Positions 12,593 to 21,988 are shown, counted from the first letter of the stretch. The stretch: 64,000 nucleotides of DNA from Pontibacter sp. E15-1 (GCF_022601975.1 NZ_JAKVIR010000016.1:62001-126000), one strand, 5' to 3'. Notes: generated from the letters alone by a model not told the origin. A program made the numbers and translations.

Positions 12593-14533
12593 ATGACGAA
12601 GAAAGCCTGTCACAGCCGTATCATCACTTCTTGCCTTTTGGCTATGCTTACCCTCTCAACCGTGTTCGCCCACGCCTCGGACACCCTGCGCGTCGTGACG
12701 CACAACCGCGTGACGGTGGTGACAGACCCGAGCAAGGGTGAGAACACCTACAGGGCCTGGGGCGTGTTCCCAACTGCCAGGCAGGGCATCCGAGGTATAA
12801 AACTGAAGGTGCACCTGGGCTGCCCCGATAACATGCGTTGCGCCGACTGGGACTACAAAGACCACATTACTATCCGCCGCACCGGGGGCGTGAGGGGCGA
12901 GTCGCAGGACATTGAGGTTGGCCGCATGTTGACGCCCTACGGCGGGGCCTTCGGCAAGGACTGGAAGTTTGACTGGGAGGTGGACATCACCGACTTCAGC
13001 CTGCTGCTGCGCGACAGTGTGGAAATAGAATACAAGCACACCGGCTGGGAGCCTAACGAGGACCGAGGCTGGACCGTGACGCTCGCCTTCGAGGTGGTGA
13101 AGGGTACGCCAGCCTGGGAGCCGATCTCAATCCGGAAAGTATACGACGGGGCTTATCGGTACGGCGACCCCGCCAATCCGATAGAGAACGAACTAAAACC
13201 CGTGCCCTTTACGGCGGATAAAAAGGCGGCCTTTGCCCGTATGCGCGTGGTGCAGACCGGCCACGGTATGGATAAACCGGATAACTGCGCCGAGTTCTGC
13301 AGCAAGTACCGGGAAGTATACTTCGACCAGAAGCTTATAGACAGGAGGGACATCTGGAAGAAGTGCGGCGAGAACCCGCTATACCCACAGGCGGGCACCT
13401 GGGTATACGACCGCGCCAACTGGTGCCCCGGCGACCTGATGCAGCCCGATGTATATGACCTGGCCGTGCAGCCCGGCAGTAGCCACACAGTAGACATCAA
13501 CATGGAAAACTATGCCTCCACAGAGCCCAGCGCCGACGAGTACATCACGGCTTACCTGATTCAGTACCGGAAGCCCTCCGCCAGGCATGATGTGGCCATC
13601 ACCGACATTATCCGCCCTACCTTGAAAGATGCGCACCGACGCCAGAACCCGGCCAACGCACAGCCGCACATCGTGGTGCGGAACATGGGGGCATCGCCAC
13701 TCACCAAACTGGATATCCGCTACGGCACCAAAGGCTTCGCGCAGCAAAAGTATACCTGGAGCGGGAGCATCGCCCCTGCCGCCACTACCCTCATCGCCCT
13801 GCCGGGCGTGATCGACAACAACGTGGGGCAGAATGTTTTTGAAATTGAGTTGCTGCAGCCAAATGGCAAAAAAGACAGGTATACGGCTGATAATAAAATG
13901 ACCAGCTCGTTTACCGGTGTGCCTCGGCATGGCGAGACCATGATCGTGTACCTGATGACAAATAACCAGCCGACGCAAAACAGCTATGTGCTTACAAACA
14001 GCGATGGCAAAGTAATTAGCGAGCGTATCGCCGGAAGTTTGGAGGCAAACACCCTGTACCGCGATACCGTGCAGCTAACCAAAGGGAAGTATGAGTTTAT
14101 GCTCCTGGACTCAGCCGGGAACGGGCTGGAGTTTTGGGCCAACCCGCGCGGCGGCAGAGGGAAAGTCCGCTTGCTGAACAAGGACGGTGCGATGTTGCAG
14201 GATTTTGAGTCTGACTTTGGCTCCTCGGTTCGCTATGCCTTTGAAATAGGCGCACCTGTGGCCCCCGTCACCGACCATACCTCTTTCGGCCTGTACCCCA
14301 CCCGCACCAACGATACCACCACCTTCGATTACTACGCAAACTTCCCGCACGACGTGCTGGTGCAGATTGTAACAGACCCCGGAGATGAAGTGGTGCTGGA
14401 GAAGCGGTATCAGCAGATAAAAGAAGGCGTATTCACCTATGACCTGAGCCAGCATCCGAAGGGCCGTTTCTACCTGAAAGTATACATAGACGGGGAAGAG
14501 AAATTTAAAAAGCGCATCCGTCTAAAAGAGTAA
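12593..14533 (+). CDS. PNGase F-like peptide-N-glycosidase, exported
   Basis: A signal peptide (about 1-28, ending FAHA) precedes DTLRVVTHNRVTVVTDPSKG and the two beta-sandwich domains of the PNGase F family. Family hallmarks: HLGCPDNMRCADWDY (Cys77, Cys83, catalytic-type Asp87), WEVDITDF, IEYKHTGWEPNEDRGW, GHGMDKPDNCAEFC (Glu234 in the conserved CAEF) and NPLYPQAGTW followed by YDRANWCPGD. Such enzymes cut the Asn-GlcNAc bond and release whole N-glycans. Length is 646 residues, far longer than the ~314-residue mature Flavobacterium enzyme. The extra part contains a CARDB-like domain and a last ~75 residues (FGLYPTRTNDTTTF ... GRFYLKVYIDG ... KKRIRLKE) that looks like a type IX secretion C-terminal signal. 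That would put the enzyme outside the cell. The GH27 gene ends 59 bases upstream. Confidence 0.88.
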   Translation: MTKKACHSRIITSCLLAMLTLSTVFAHASDTLRVVTHNRVTVVTDPSKGENTYRAWGVFPTARQGIRGIKLKVHLGCPDNMRCADWDYKDHITIRRTGGVRGESQDIEVGRMLTPYGGAFGKDWKFDWEVDITDFSLLLRDSVEIEYKHTGWEPNEDRGWTVTLAFEVVKGTPAWEPISIRKVYDGAYRYGDPANPIENELKPVPFTADKKAAFARMRVVQTGHGMDKPDNCAEFCSKYREVYFDQKLIDRRDIWKKCGENPLYPQAGTWVYDRANWCPGDLMQPDVYDLAVQPGSSHTVDINMENYASTEPSADEYITAYLIQYRKPSARHDVAITDIIRPTLKDAHRRQNPANAQPHIVVRNMGASPLTKLDIRYGTKGFAQQKYTWSGSIAPAATTLIALPGVIDNNVGQNVFEIELLQPNGKKDRYTADNKMTSSFTGVPRHGETMIVYLMTNNQPTQNSYVLTNSDGKVISERIAGSLEANTLYRDTVQLTKGKYEFMLLDSAGNGLEFWANPRGGRGKVRLLNKDGAMLQDFESDFGSSVRYAFEIGAPVAPVTDHTSFGLYPTRTNDTTTFDYYANFPHDVLVQIVTDPGDEVVLEKRYQQIKEGVFTYDLSQHPKGRFYLKVYIDGEEKFKKRIRLKE

Positions 14534-14640
14534 ACTACTGCTTTGCCAAATTAAAAATTAGAAATGAGGTATGAGAGCCGTTTCTAGTCATATAAAAAAC
14601 ATCCGCTAATTCTGGTAATTCAATAAGTCTGGTACTGCTT
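14534..14640. repeat. degenerate MITE-like repeat (CTAG-type family, copy A)
   Basis: The stretch ACTGCTTTGCCAAATTAAAA, then TTAGAAAT, and later CGCTAATTCTGGTAATT matches the element at 57208-57324 in order and spacing. The right end no longer mirrors the left, so this copy is decayed. It lies directly after the PNGase F stop, as copy B lies directly after the lldD stop. Confidence 0.6.
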
Positions 14641-14656
14641 TCCTGACCAATGCCTT

Positions 14657-14701
14657 CAGTGCCGTTGTTTGTAGCCTAAACTAGAGCAAGCAGCGGCACT
14701 G
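14657..14701 (+). terminator. long hairpin downstream of the PNGase F gene
   Basis: CAGTGCCGTTGTTTG (14657-14671) pairs with CAAGCAGCGGCACTG (14687-14701) over 15 positions with two G-T pairs; TTGTGTT follows. It is probably the terminator of the GH27/PNGase F transcript. Confidence 0.5.
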
Positions 14702-15178
14702 TTGTGTTACAGCGGTATGCCATTTGGCTTACCGTGTCACGGTGGCCCCTTGTTAAAAAGGGAGCTGGTTTCCGTTGGTGCAAAACTGACCCCGTGGGTT
14801 TGTCTCCCCATACTGGGGTATGCGCATGGCTTCCCATACCCCATGCCCTTGTGATCGATTGGGTATGTTTTACAGGTGCAACGAATTCCCTGATTCGCCT
14901 TATGCAGTACGGCTGCATGTGAGAGGCATTGTAGGCACTTTAACAGACGCAAATGGGCCTGCCACTTCGCTAGCCGGATCTGATTTCGAGCGGATCGCGG
15001 ACTCAGATGTTGGTTTTGCCTACAGGCCGCTTCTCCATACCCGACAAAATCACCTCTCTCTGATGATTAATTTAAATTCTTTCTTTAACCATATATAACT
15101 GCCAGCTGAAGTGAATTTATATATGTTTTATGCAATAAGTGCAATAGTGTATTTGAGGAGTTAAACATAATAACACTA
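14702..15178. other. intergenic region, no supported gene
   Basis: Short open frames exist on both strands, but none has a recognisable start, family motif or signal peptide. One stretch near 14910-14960 reads VGTLTDANGPA, reminiscent of the carboxypeptidase-regulatory domain at the start of SusC proteins, but it is too short to call. Base composition becomes AT-rich from about 15060 toward the ROK gene. Confidence 0.4.
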
Positions 15179-15227
15179 GCAACTTTTTAAATAAATTTAA
15201 AAGTAGTTTTTTATTTTAAAAAGTTGC
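15179..15227. promoter_or_regulatory. inverted-repeat operator candidate upstream of the ROK regulator
   Basis: GCAACTTTTTAAATAAA (15179-15195) is mirrored by TTATTTTAAAAAGTTGC (15211-15227), with one extra A in the right arm and about 15 AT-rich bases between. It ends 57 bases before the ROK start codon. ROK repressors of the NagC/Mlc type bind AT-rich palindromes with TTATTT/AAATAA cores, so autoregulation is plausible. The gene identity is sequence-based; the binding is inference. Confidence 0.55.
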
Positions 15228-15283
15228 GTTACCTTGTTGTCGTTGCTGTGTGTGAAGACTAATAATTTAACAAACACTATCCG

Positions 15284-16501
15284 ATGCTTGACAAACAGGT
15301 GGGTTATAAAAGAGATATCGTAAAGCATTTGTATTTCGCGGGCGAGTTGTCTTGTGCAGACCTCTGTACCCTGACGGGCAAAAGCATACCCCTGACAGGC
15401 CGCATCCTGAATGAGTTGATCCTTGAGGGTGTCGTGGTCGAGACAGGGCATGCGCTTTCAACGGGGGGCAGGCGGCCACAAATGTATTCTCTCAAAGCGG
15501 ACCTGAAGTACGTGGTGTCTGTGGCGATGGATCAGCTGATTACCCGCATCGCGCTAGTGGATATGCATCACAGCTTTGTCGGGGAGGTTAAGCGGATAGA
15601 ATTGCCTCTGGCCAACAATCCGGATGCGTTGCGACAGCTAGCCGATCACCTATCCGATTTTTTGGGGCAGATGGATGTGTCGAAAGACAAGATAGTAGGC
15701 ATCGGCATCGGTATGCCCGGCTTTGTGGATGTGATCAAGGGCGTAAACCACTCCTTTCTGCCATCCCACGATGGCAGCATAGTGGACTACCTGGAGGCAT
15801 CCCTTGGGATTCCGGTATGCATCGATAACGACTCCAGCCTGGTGGCGCTGGCAGAGCAAAAGTTTGGGGCGGCCAAAGACAAACGGAACGTGATGGTGCT
15901 AAGCATAGGCTGGGGAATTGGCCTGGGGATGATACTCAATGGGGCTTTGTTCCGGGGGCACAACGGCTTTGCCGGAGAGTTCAGCCATATACCCATTTTC
16001 ACGAACAATAAACTGTGCAGCTGTGGCAAGAGTGGCTGCCTCGAAACGGAAACCTCGCTGGTTATAGTAGCCCAGAAAGCGATCGAAGGCCTGAAGGAGG
16101 GCAGGGTCTCGATGTTGCAGGGGCTTACCCTGGACGATATAGAAGGAACCACCGATGCCATCATCAAGGCCGCCCAAAAGGGAGACCGCTTTGCGGTGGA
16201 GCTGTTTTCCGAAACGGCCTACAACATCGGTAGGGGCGTGGCCACGCTTATTCACTTGCTCAACCCGGAGCTAATCGTGCTGAGTGGCCGCGGGTCAATA
16301 GCCGGGAAGATATGGATGACCCCCATCCAGCAGGCGATAAACGAGCACTGCATTCCCAGGATCGCGGAAGACACAAAAATCAAAATCTCATCATTTGGGT
16401 ACCAGGCCGAGATTATCGGGGCGGCGGCATTGGTGATGGAGCATTACGATACTTTAGACTTAGAGCAAAATAAAGCGGTGGGCAGTCGTCAGGTTGCCTA
16501 G
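15284..16501 (+). CDS. ROK-family transcriptional repressor (NagC/XylR-like)
   Basis: 405 residues. The N-terminal ~70 form a winged helix-turn-helix (RDIVKHLYFAGELSCADLCT, then a GGRRP wing), followed by a ROK sugar-sensing domain. The zinc motif of ROK proteins is intact (CSCGKSGC, Cys245, Cys247, Cys252), as is the sugar-site motif GFAGEFSHIP. The wHTH separates it from ROK kinases such as the one at 42698-43582. It probably represses the SusC/SusD and hydrolase genes until an amino sugar (GlcNAc or its phosphate) is bound. It sits 63 bases ahead of the first SusC gene in the same direction, has a palindrome in front, and is preceded by 750 bases without a gene, so it starts a new transcription unit. 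Confidence 0.88.
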   Translation: MLDKQVGYKRDIVKHLYFAGELSCADLCTLTGKSIPLTGRILNELILEGVVVETGHALSTGGRRPQMYSLKADLKYVVSVAMDQLITRIALVDMHHSFVGEVKRIELPLANNPDALRQLADHLSDFLGQMDVSKDKIVGIGIGMPGFVDVIKGVNHSFLPSHDGSIVDYLEASLGIPVCIDNDSSLVALAEQKFGAAKDKRNVMVLSIGWGIGLGMILNGALFRGHNGFAGEFSHIPIFTNNKLCSCGKSGCLETETSLVIVAQKAIEGLKEGRVSMLQGLTLDDIEGTTDAIIKAAQKGDRFAVELFSETAYNIGRGVATLIHLLNPELIVLSGRGSIAGKIWMTPIQQAINEHCIPRIAEDTKIKISSFGYQAEIIGAAALVMEHYDTLDLEQNKAVGSRQVA

Positions 16502-16564
16502 CCCCACGGATAGTTATTTTTAATACAGAAGGGTCAAAAAAATTCACAATTAAAACTGTTTCTT

Positions 16565-19500
16565 ATGATAAAAGCACTTACAAAGCAGTTCGTGCTCTGT
16601 ATGTTCCTGTGCCTGTTTGCGGGCCTGGCATTTGCACAGCAAAATCGAACCATTACCGGTACAGTAAAAGACAAGCAGGGCACAGCCGTGCCTTTCGCGT
16701 CTGTGCAGGTAAAAGGAACCACAACGGGCACCACCACCGGTGAGGATGGTGGGTTCAGCCTTTCCGTTACGGAGGGGGCAGTTCTGATTGTCAACTCCTT
16801 GGGTTTCGACGCGAAGGAAATATCTGTTGGCGCAACCAACACCCTGAACATTGTGCTGGGAACCAGCAATAGCCAGCTCAGTGAAGTAGTGGTGACCGCC
16901 CTCGGGATAGAGCGGGAGAAAAAAACCTTGGGATATGCCGTGCAGGAAGTAGGGGGCGAGGAACTGGTAGAGGCCCGGGAGGCTAACCTGGCAAACGCCC
17001 TCACCGGTAAGGTGGCTGGCCTGCAAATCACGCGCTCCAGCAACGGCCCTGCAGGCTCATCCAAAATAGTGCTCCGTGGCAACAACTCACTGGTAGGCGA
17101 CAACCAGCCCCTGATTGTGGTAGACGGCATCCCGATCGACAACTTTACCGGTAGAAACAACAACGACTACTGGAACCCGGGGTTGGACATGGGCAACGGC
17201 CTTGCCGATATCAATGCAGAAGACATTGCAAGCATTTCGGTGCTGAAAGGACCATCCGCGGCCGCCTTGTATGGCTCAAGAGCAGGAAACGGCGTTATCC
17301 TGATCACCACAAAGTCTGGGAAGCCACAGGATGGCTTAGGAATCACGATTTCGTCTACAGTGGGTTATGATGAGATCTTCACTTATCCGGAATTGCAAAA
17401 CGGATTCGGTCAAGGCTCTGAAGGAAGCTTTGACCCGCTGTCTGGTGCAAGCTGGGGCCCAAGGGCTGAAGGCCAGTCGGTGGTAAACTGGAACGGCGAA
17501 ACTGTGCCGCTGCGCACGTATGACAACATCGAGAACTTTTTCGGAAAAGGGTTGCACTCCAGCCAGAACATCTCGTTTCAGCAGCAGCTCAACGCCACTT
17601 CGGTTTATACCTCGTTCAACCAGTTTGATAACGAAGGGGTGTCTCCGGGAGTAAAGCTGTCCAGGACGAATATGATGGCCAGGGCCATTACTCATTTTGG
17701 CAAAGCCGATCGCTGGACCACAGACACGAAGGTCCAGTACACCAAGTCTAACGCAGAGAACAGGCCTGTTGGGGGCAACAACCCGAACAACTCTTTTGGC
17801 ACCCTGTTCATGCTGCCCCGCTCCCTTGATATCCGCGATTTTAACCCGTCTGTTAACGATGAAGGTAAAATGATCTGGTATGGCAGCAACAGCCAGATGA
17901 ACCCATACTGGAACAGTAAGTATAACCTGAACCAGGATATCAGAGACAGGTTTATCATGAACGGATCCGTAAAGTATAACTTCACGGACTGGTTGAGCGC
18001 TGAAGTAAAAGGAGGCTCAGACATGCACAATACCAATACCGAGAGCAAGCTTTACGGGGGCAGCCCTCAGACGCCATCCGGAAGATACAGCATAGGCAAG
18101 CAAAGCTTTACAGAAACCAACTTCAGTACGCTAATCACAGGCCAGAAAGATAACGTGTTCGGAAAACTGGGAGGCGCGTTTACGTTCGGCGCGAACCTGA
18201 TGCATCAGAAGTTCAGTGCTGTAAGTGGCAGTGCCGGCGAGTTGGAGGTGCCTAACCTGTTTACCCTGACTAACAGCATATCTAACCCGGGCGTGGGGCA
18301 GGAAAGCCGTGAGCATAAGATCAATTCAGTTTACGGGTCGATGCAGTTCAACTGGGACGGTTACCTGTTCTTAGACGCAACTTTCCGCAACGACTGGGCC
18401 TCTACATTAAGAGAGGACAACAGCTCATACTTCTACCCGTCTCTGAGCGCCTCTTATGTGTTTACCGATATGTTTGAGACGATAGGCACGCCACTGCCTT
18501 CCTGGCTGACCCATGGCAAGCTTAGGGCCTCATACGCAGAGGTAGGTAACAGCCTTCCTCCCTATCAGCTTTACAACACCTACTGGGTAGGCAAAGATCC
18601 AAACGGAAACACGACAGCAGGCCGAAATAACATCCTTTTTGACCCGAGTGTCAGGAGCGAACTGATCAAGGCGTACGAGGCAGGTCTGGAAGCACGCTTT
18701 TACGACAACCGCATCGGTATAGATGTGGCGTGGTATAAATCCAACGCCACACGCCAGCTCATCGACCTGCCGATGGATCCACTGAGTGGATACAGCTATA
18801 GAAAGATCAATGCGGGCGACATTCAGAACACAGGGGTAGAGGTAATGGTTGACGCGGATATTTTCAGAAACCCGAATGGCTTTAACTGGAACATCAGCGG
18901 AAACTTCGCCAGAAACCGCAACACGATCGAGGACCTGTATGGAGATGTTGAGATCTATCAATTGGGAGGCTTTGATAACGTGCGCGTGAATGCAGTAGTT
19001 GGCGGTGAGTATGGCGAGATCTATGGCAGCACTTTCAGAAGAGTGGACGATACTGAAAGCCCATACCATGGCCAGCTTTTGCTTAGCAACGATGGCTTGC
19101 CGCTGGTAGGTGAGCAGGGCGTGAGGCTTGGGAACCAACAGGCAGACGCGCTGGTGGGCGTCACCAATTCACTGCGCTACAAAGGTCTGGGGCTTTCGTT
19201 CCAGGTTGATGCCCGCATTGGAGGCGAGATATTCTCTGGCACGCTTGCCAGTATGCAGCGCAATGGTACAGGATCCAGCACTGTTAGAAACGGTGGCCGC
19301 GAGAACTTTGTGGCAGAAGGCGTGGTGCAAAACCCTACCACTGGCCAGTATGAAGTGAACACCACCGAGGTTTCGCCGCAGCTCTACTGGAACGCGGTGG
19401 CAGGTGTAGGCAATCTGGGTATCACGGAAGCCAATATTTACGACGCTACCAACGTGCGCCTGCGCAACGTGCAGCTAAGCTATGCGCTGCCTGGCGGGCT

Positions 19501-19690
19501 GCTTTCTAAAACGCCGCTCCAAAGAGCCAGAATCGGGGTAACTGCTACCAACGTATGGCTGATCTCCAGCCACTTAAATGGTCTGGACCCTGAGTCTGTG
19601 TTTGCAACAGGCACGAACGCTACGGGTTTTGAGAACTCAAGCATGCCAACATCACGCTCTATCCTGTTTAACCTGACGCTGGGCTTCTAA
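16565..19690 (+). CDS. SusC/RagA-type TonB-dependent outer-membrane receptor (pair 1)
   Basis: 1041 residues with a signal peptide ending AFAQQ (about 1-26). A carboxypeptidase-regulatory-like domain follows (ITGTVKDKQGTAVPFASV), then the TonB-box region (LSEVVVTALGIEREKK), the plug (LANALTGKVAGLQI, LIVVDGIPID, SISVLKGPSAAALYGSRAG) and a beta-barrel ending in LTLGF with the terminal Phe needed for barrel assembly. It imports oligosaccharides across the outer membrane together with the SusD partner, whose gene starts 21 bases downstream. The plug variant TALGIEREKK differs from VGYGEQKK of pair 2, so the pairs are distant paralogues rather than recent duplicates. Confidence 0.95.
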   Translation: MIKALTKQFVLCMFLCLFAGLAFAQQNRTITGTVKDKQGTAVPFASVQVKGTTTGTTTGEDGGFSLSVTEGAVLIVNSLGFDAKEISVGATNTLNIVLGTSNSQLSEVVVTALGIEREKKTLGYAVQEVGGEELVEAREANLANALTGKVAGLQITRSSNGPAGSSKIVLRGNNSLVGDNQPLIVVDGIPIDNFTGRNNNDYWNPGLDMGNGLADINAEDIASISVLKGPSAAALYGSRAGNGVILITTKSGKPQDGLGITISSTVGYDEIFTYPELQNGFGQGSEGSFDPLSGASWGPRAEGQSVVNWNGETVPLRTYDNIENFFGKGLHSSQNISFQQQLNATSVYTSFNQFDNEGVSPGVKLSRTNMMARAITHFGKADRWTTDTKVQYTKSNAENRPVGGNNPNNSFGTLFMLPRSLDIRDFNPSVNDEGKMIWYGSNSQMNPYWNSKYNLNQDIRDRFIMNGSVKYNFTDWLSAEVKGGSDMHNTNTESKLYGGSPQTPSGRYSIGKQSFTETNFSTLITGQKDNVFGKLGGAFTFGANLMHQKFSAVSGSAGELEVPNLFTLTNSISNPGVGQESREHKINSVYGSMQFNWDGYLFLDATFRNDWASTLREDNSSYFYPSLSASYVFTDMFETIGTPLPSWLTHGKLRASYAEVGNSLPPYQLYNTYWVGKDPNGNTTAGRNNILFDPSVRSELIKAYEAGLEARFYDNRIGIDVAWYKSNATRQLIDLPMDPLSGYSYRKINAGDIQNTGVEVMVDADIFRNPNGFNWNISGNFARNRNTIEDLYGDVEIYQLGGFDNVRVNAVVGGEYGEIYGSTFRRVDDTESPYHGQLLLSNDGLPLVGEQGVRLGNQQADALVGVTNSLRYKGLGLSFQVDARIGGEIFSGTLASMQRNGTGSSTVRNGGRENFVAEGVVQNPTTGQYEVNTTEVSPQLYWNAVAGVGNLGITEANIYDATNVRLRNVQLSYALPGGLLSKTPLQRARIGVTATNVWLISSHLNGLDPESVFATGTNATGFENSSMPTSRSILFNLTLGF

Positions 19691-19711
19691 TCAATAAACT
19701 GCATTGTTATT

Positions 19712-21616
19712 ATGAAAAATATACTGAGAAAATCATGGGTACTGATGGCAGCAGGTTTGTTGCTGACCTCGTGTAACGATTTTGAAGAGATAAACGTGAA
19801 CCCCGTAGCGGCCAGCGCGGATCAGGTGCAGGTGGAGTACTTTATCAACAACTCCATTATAAACGCACAGATGAACCCCGACGTAGCGGAACGTTCTTTT
19901 ATACTATACTGGAAGGTAGCCGCGCACTATCAGGAAGGCTCCAGCCTTTCTGCCGGAGGGTATAACGATGGCTGGACCACAGCTTACTATAATCAGGTAG
20001 CCAGCTGGCTCAATGCCGCGAACACCGCCATCGAAATTGCCAACGGGCACATCAGCTCTGGCAATACGCAGCCATACACAGAAAACCTGCTGCAGGTGGC
20101 CCGTATCTGGAGAGCCTACCTCATGAGCGAAATGTCCGATAACTTCGGCCCGATTCCGATTACGGCTTTCCAGGGCGAGAACCCCGAGTTTTCGAGCGAG
20201 AAGGAGGTGTATTATTATGTGCTGGAGGAACTGACAGAGGCAAGCGCTAAACTAGATGCTTCGGTGGCAACTACAGAAGGTCTGAGGAAACTGGACCCTG
20301 CCTATGCCTATGATTTCGCCAATTGGAGAAAGTACGCTAACTCGCTGCGCCTGCGCCTGGCCATGCGGCTTTCTGAGGTAGACCCTGACAAGGCAAAGGC
20401 CGAGTTTGAGGCTGCCGCTGCCACCAATGATCTGATCATGGCCAGTGGCGACATGTTTAAAGTAAAGGAAAAGCCGGGCTGGGATGCACTCACGGGTGTG
20501 ATGAGCCGTGAGTGGAACTCACAATACTTGTCCCAAACGCTGTTCAACACCTATTTTAACCTTGGAGGAGTAGCGTCAGAAAAGCAGCTTGGGGCTTCAT
20601 ACCACGCTGCAATCAAGCCTGCTAACTGGATGGGGCAGAAGTTTGAGGATCACTTTGCAACCAAAACCAACAACCCGTCTGCAGGCTACTGGTTTAATGG
20701 CTTGCCGCATGCCATAGACCCGCGTGCCTACGAGGCGTTCATCATACCCGGCGATTTCTCAAATCCTAACTTCAGCAACTACCCCTCCTGGACAACCAAT
20801 GCCAGAAACACAAATCGCCAGTTACTGGATGATAACGGTAACGTGGTGAAGGAGATTAACGCTACCAATACCTGGAACCCGGCTGGAAACGGCTCCTGGG
20901 GCGCCAAGGGTGCCAAAAACAGGGTTTACTCTTTTCAGGGCACCATTCCACGCATGTCTCAGGAGTTTAGAGGAAGCCAGAGCGAGCGTGTTTTCTTTGG
21001 CCCTTGGGAAACATACTTCCTGCTGGCAGAGGCAGCCGAGCGTGGCTGGAACACTCCGCTCTCCGGGCAGGAGGCCTATGAGGCGGGTATCCTGAGCAAC
21101 TTTGAATACTGGAACGTGCCACAGAATGATTACTTGTCCTCGGAAGAGTATAACCGGAACGGCACGTCTGTGAGCTGGAATCATACGGCCGAGCCTTCGG
21201 CAACGTATACCATGCAGTATGAGAACGGCTATACGGGTGCAACCGAAGTGGCCACTATCAAATACCCGGACAACCACCTGTACAAGAACGGAAACGTCAA
21301 GAATGATCGTCTCACAAAGATCATCACGCAGAAGTACCTCGCGCAGTTCCCGTGGCTACCGCTGGAGGCGTGGAACGACCACAGAAGACTGGGCTTGCCG
21401 TTCTTCGAGAACCCGGCTGTAGAAAACCCACTTCCTGATCTGCCAGCCCTGACGTCTGCCAATTACCAGAACAGTAGCGTGCAGTTTTTCCCGCAGCGCC
21501 TGAAATACCCATCTAGCTTGCAGAACACAAACCCGGCGGGCTATATGGAGGCAGTGAAGTTCCTGGGTGGAGAAGATGCCGTGGCAACACCGCTGTGGTG
21601 GGCGAAGCAAAAGTAA
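19712..21616 (+). CDS. SusD/RagB-type glycan-binding lipoprotein (pair 1)
   Basis: 634 residues. The lipoprotein signal MKNILRKSWVLMAAGLLLTSC places the lipidated Cys at 21; CNDFEEINVNP is typical for the SusD-like_2 branch. The interior keeps the TPR-like helices (LRLRLAMRLSEVDPDKAKAE) and the end has the conserved LPLEAWNDHRRLG/FP-type region. It covers the extracellular face of the SusC channel and binds the glycan. Gene order, the 21-base spacing and the terminator at 21684 define a two-gene unit with SusC, perhaps preceded by the ROK regulator. Confidence 0.93.
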   Translation: MKNILRKSWVLMAAGLLLTSCNDFEEINVNPVAASADQVQVEYFINNSIINAQMNPDVAERSFILYWKVAAHYQEGSSLSAGGYNDGWTTAYYNQVASWLNAANTAIEIANGHISSGNTQPYTENLLQVARIWRAYLMSEMSDNFGPIPITAFQGENPEFSSEKEVYYYVLEELTEASAKLDASVATTEGLRKLDPAYAYDFANWRKYANSLRLRLAMRLSEVDPDKAKAEFEAAAATNDLIMASGDMFKVKEKPGWDALTGVMSREWNSQYLSQTLFNTYFNLGGVASEKQLGASYHAAIKPANWMGQKFEDHFATKTNNPSAGYWFNGLPHAIDPRAYEAFIIPGDFSNPNFSNYPSWTTNARNTNRQLLDDNGNVVKEINATNTWNPAGNGSWGAKGAKNRVYSFQGTIPRMSQEFRGSQSERVFFGPWETYFLLAEAAERGWNTPLSGQEAYEAGILSNFEYWNVPQNDYLSSEEYNRNGTSVSWNHTAEPSATYTMQYENGYTGATEVATIKYPDNHLYKNGNVKNDRLTKIITQKYLAQFPWLPLEAWNDHRRLGLPFFENPAVENPLPDLPALTSANYQNSSVQFFPQRLKYPSSLQNTNPAGYMEAVKFLGGEDAVATPLWWAKQK

Positions 21617-21683
21617 TAGCGCCTAAAATGCAGTCAGATTCCGCTTAGGCGGAGTCGACTTTACCTTAAAAGAGTTATGAGTG

Positions 21684-21735
21684 AAAAGGGTTGGGCCACC
21701 TGCTTCTGTAGAAGCGGGTGGCCCAACCCTTTTTT
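21684..21735 (+). terminator. strong rho-independent terminator after SusCD pair 1
   Basis: AAAAGGGTTGGGCCACC (21684-21700) pairs with GGTGGCCCAACCCTTTT after a GCTTC/GAAGC inner stem; a run of six T follows the stem. It closes the pair 1 operon. Confidence 0.9.
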
Positions 21736-21875
21736 AATGGAATGTGTCTTCATGCCTGATTTATACCTCACACCTACTCCTTCACTGCCCTAAAGGCACA
21801 CGGCGCTTACCCGTCGACACCTTTTATCTCCTTTGGGCGCATGGCAACCGGATGTTTAGCCTGATTATATAAGCG

Positions 21876-21911
21876 ATTATAAGTGCCCTGCTAATTATAA
21901 GTGCCCTGCTA
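21876..21911. repeat. two exact tandem 18-base repeats
   Basis: ATTATAAGTGCCCTGCTA occurs at 21876-21893 and again immediately at 21894-21911. The second copy runs into TATAAAAGCAGGG, which can pair with its own GCCCTGCT. Function unknown; two units are too few for a CRISPR or a VNTR call. Confidence 0.7.
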
Positions 21912-21930
21912 TATAAAAGCAGGGTTTGAG

Positions 21931-21988
21931 ATGCCAGGAGGCTTGTGCTTTGCGTGAACACCCGCGCGAAGCACAAGCCTCCTGGCAT
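21931..21988. other. perfect 20-base-pair hairpin in the gap between SusCD pairs
   Basis: ATGCCAGGAGGCTTGTGCTT (21931-21950) is exactly mirrored at 21969-21988, with an 18-base loop rich in CG. No T-run follows and no gene ends here, since pair 1 is already terminated at 21735. It could be a transcribed structured element, a transposon remnant or a second termination point. The rest of 21736-22126 shows no gene. Confidence 0.6.

Noticed and set aside
14704..14952. Small overlapping frames on both strands after the PNGase F gene
   Set aside because: No start context, no motif, and frames on both strands are equally open; probably non-coding.
21876..21911. Tandem repeat as a mini CRISPR array
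   Set aside because: Two directly adjacent copies without spacers and no cas genes.
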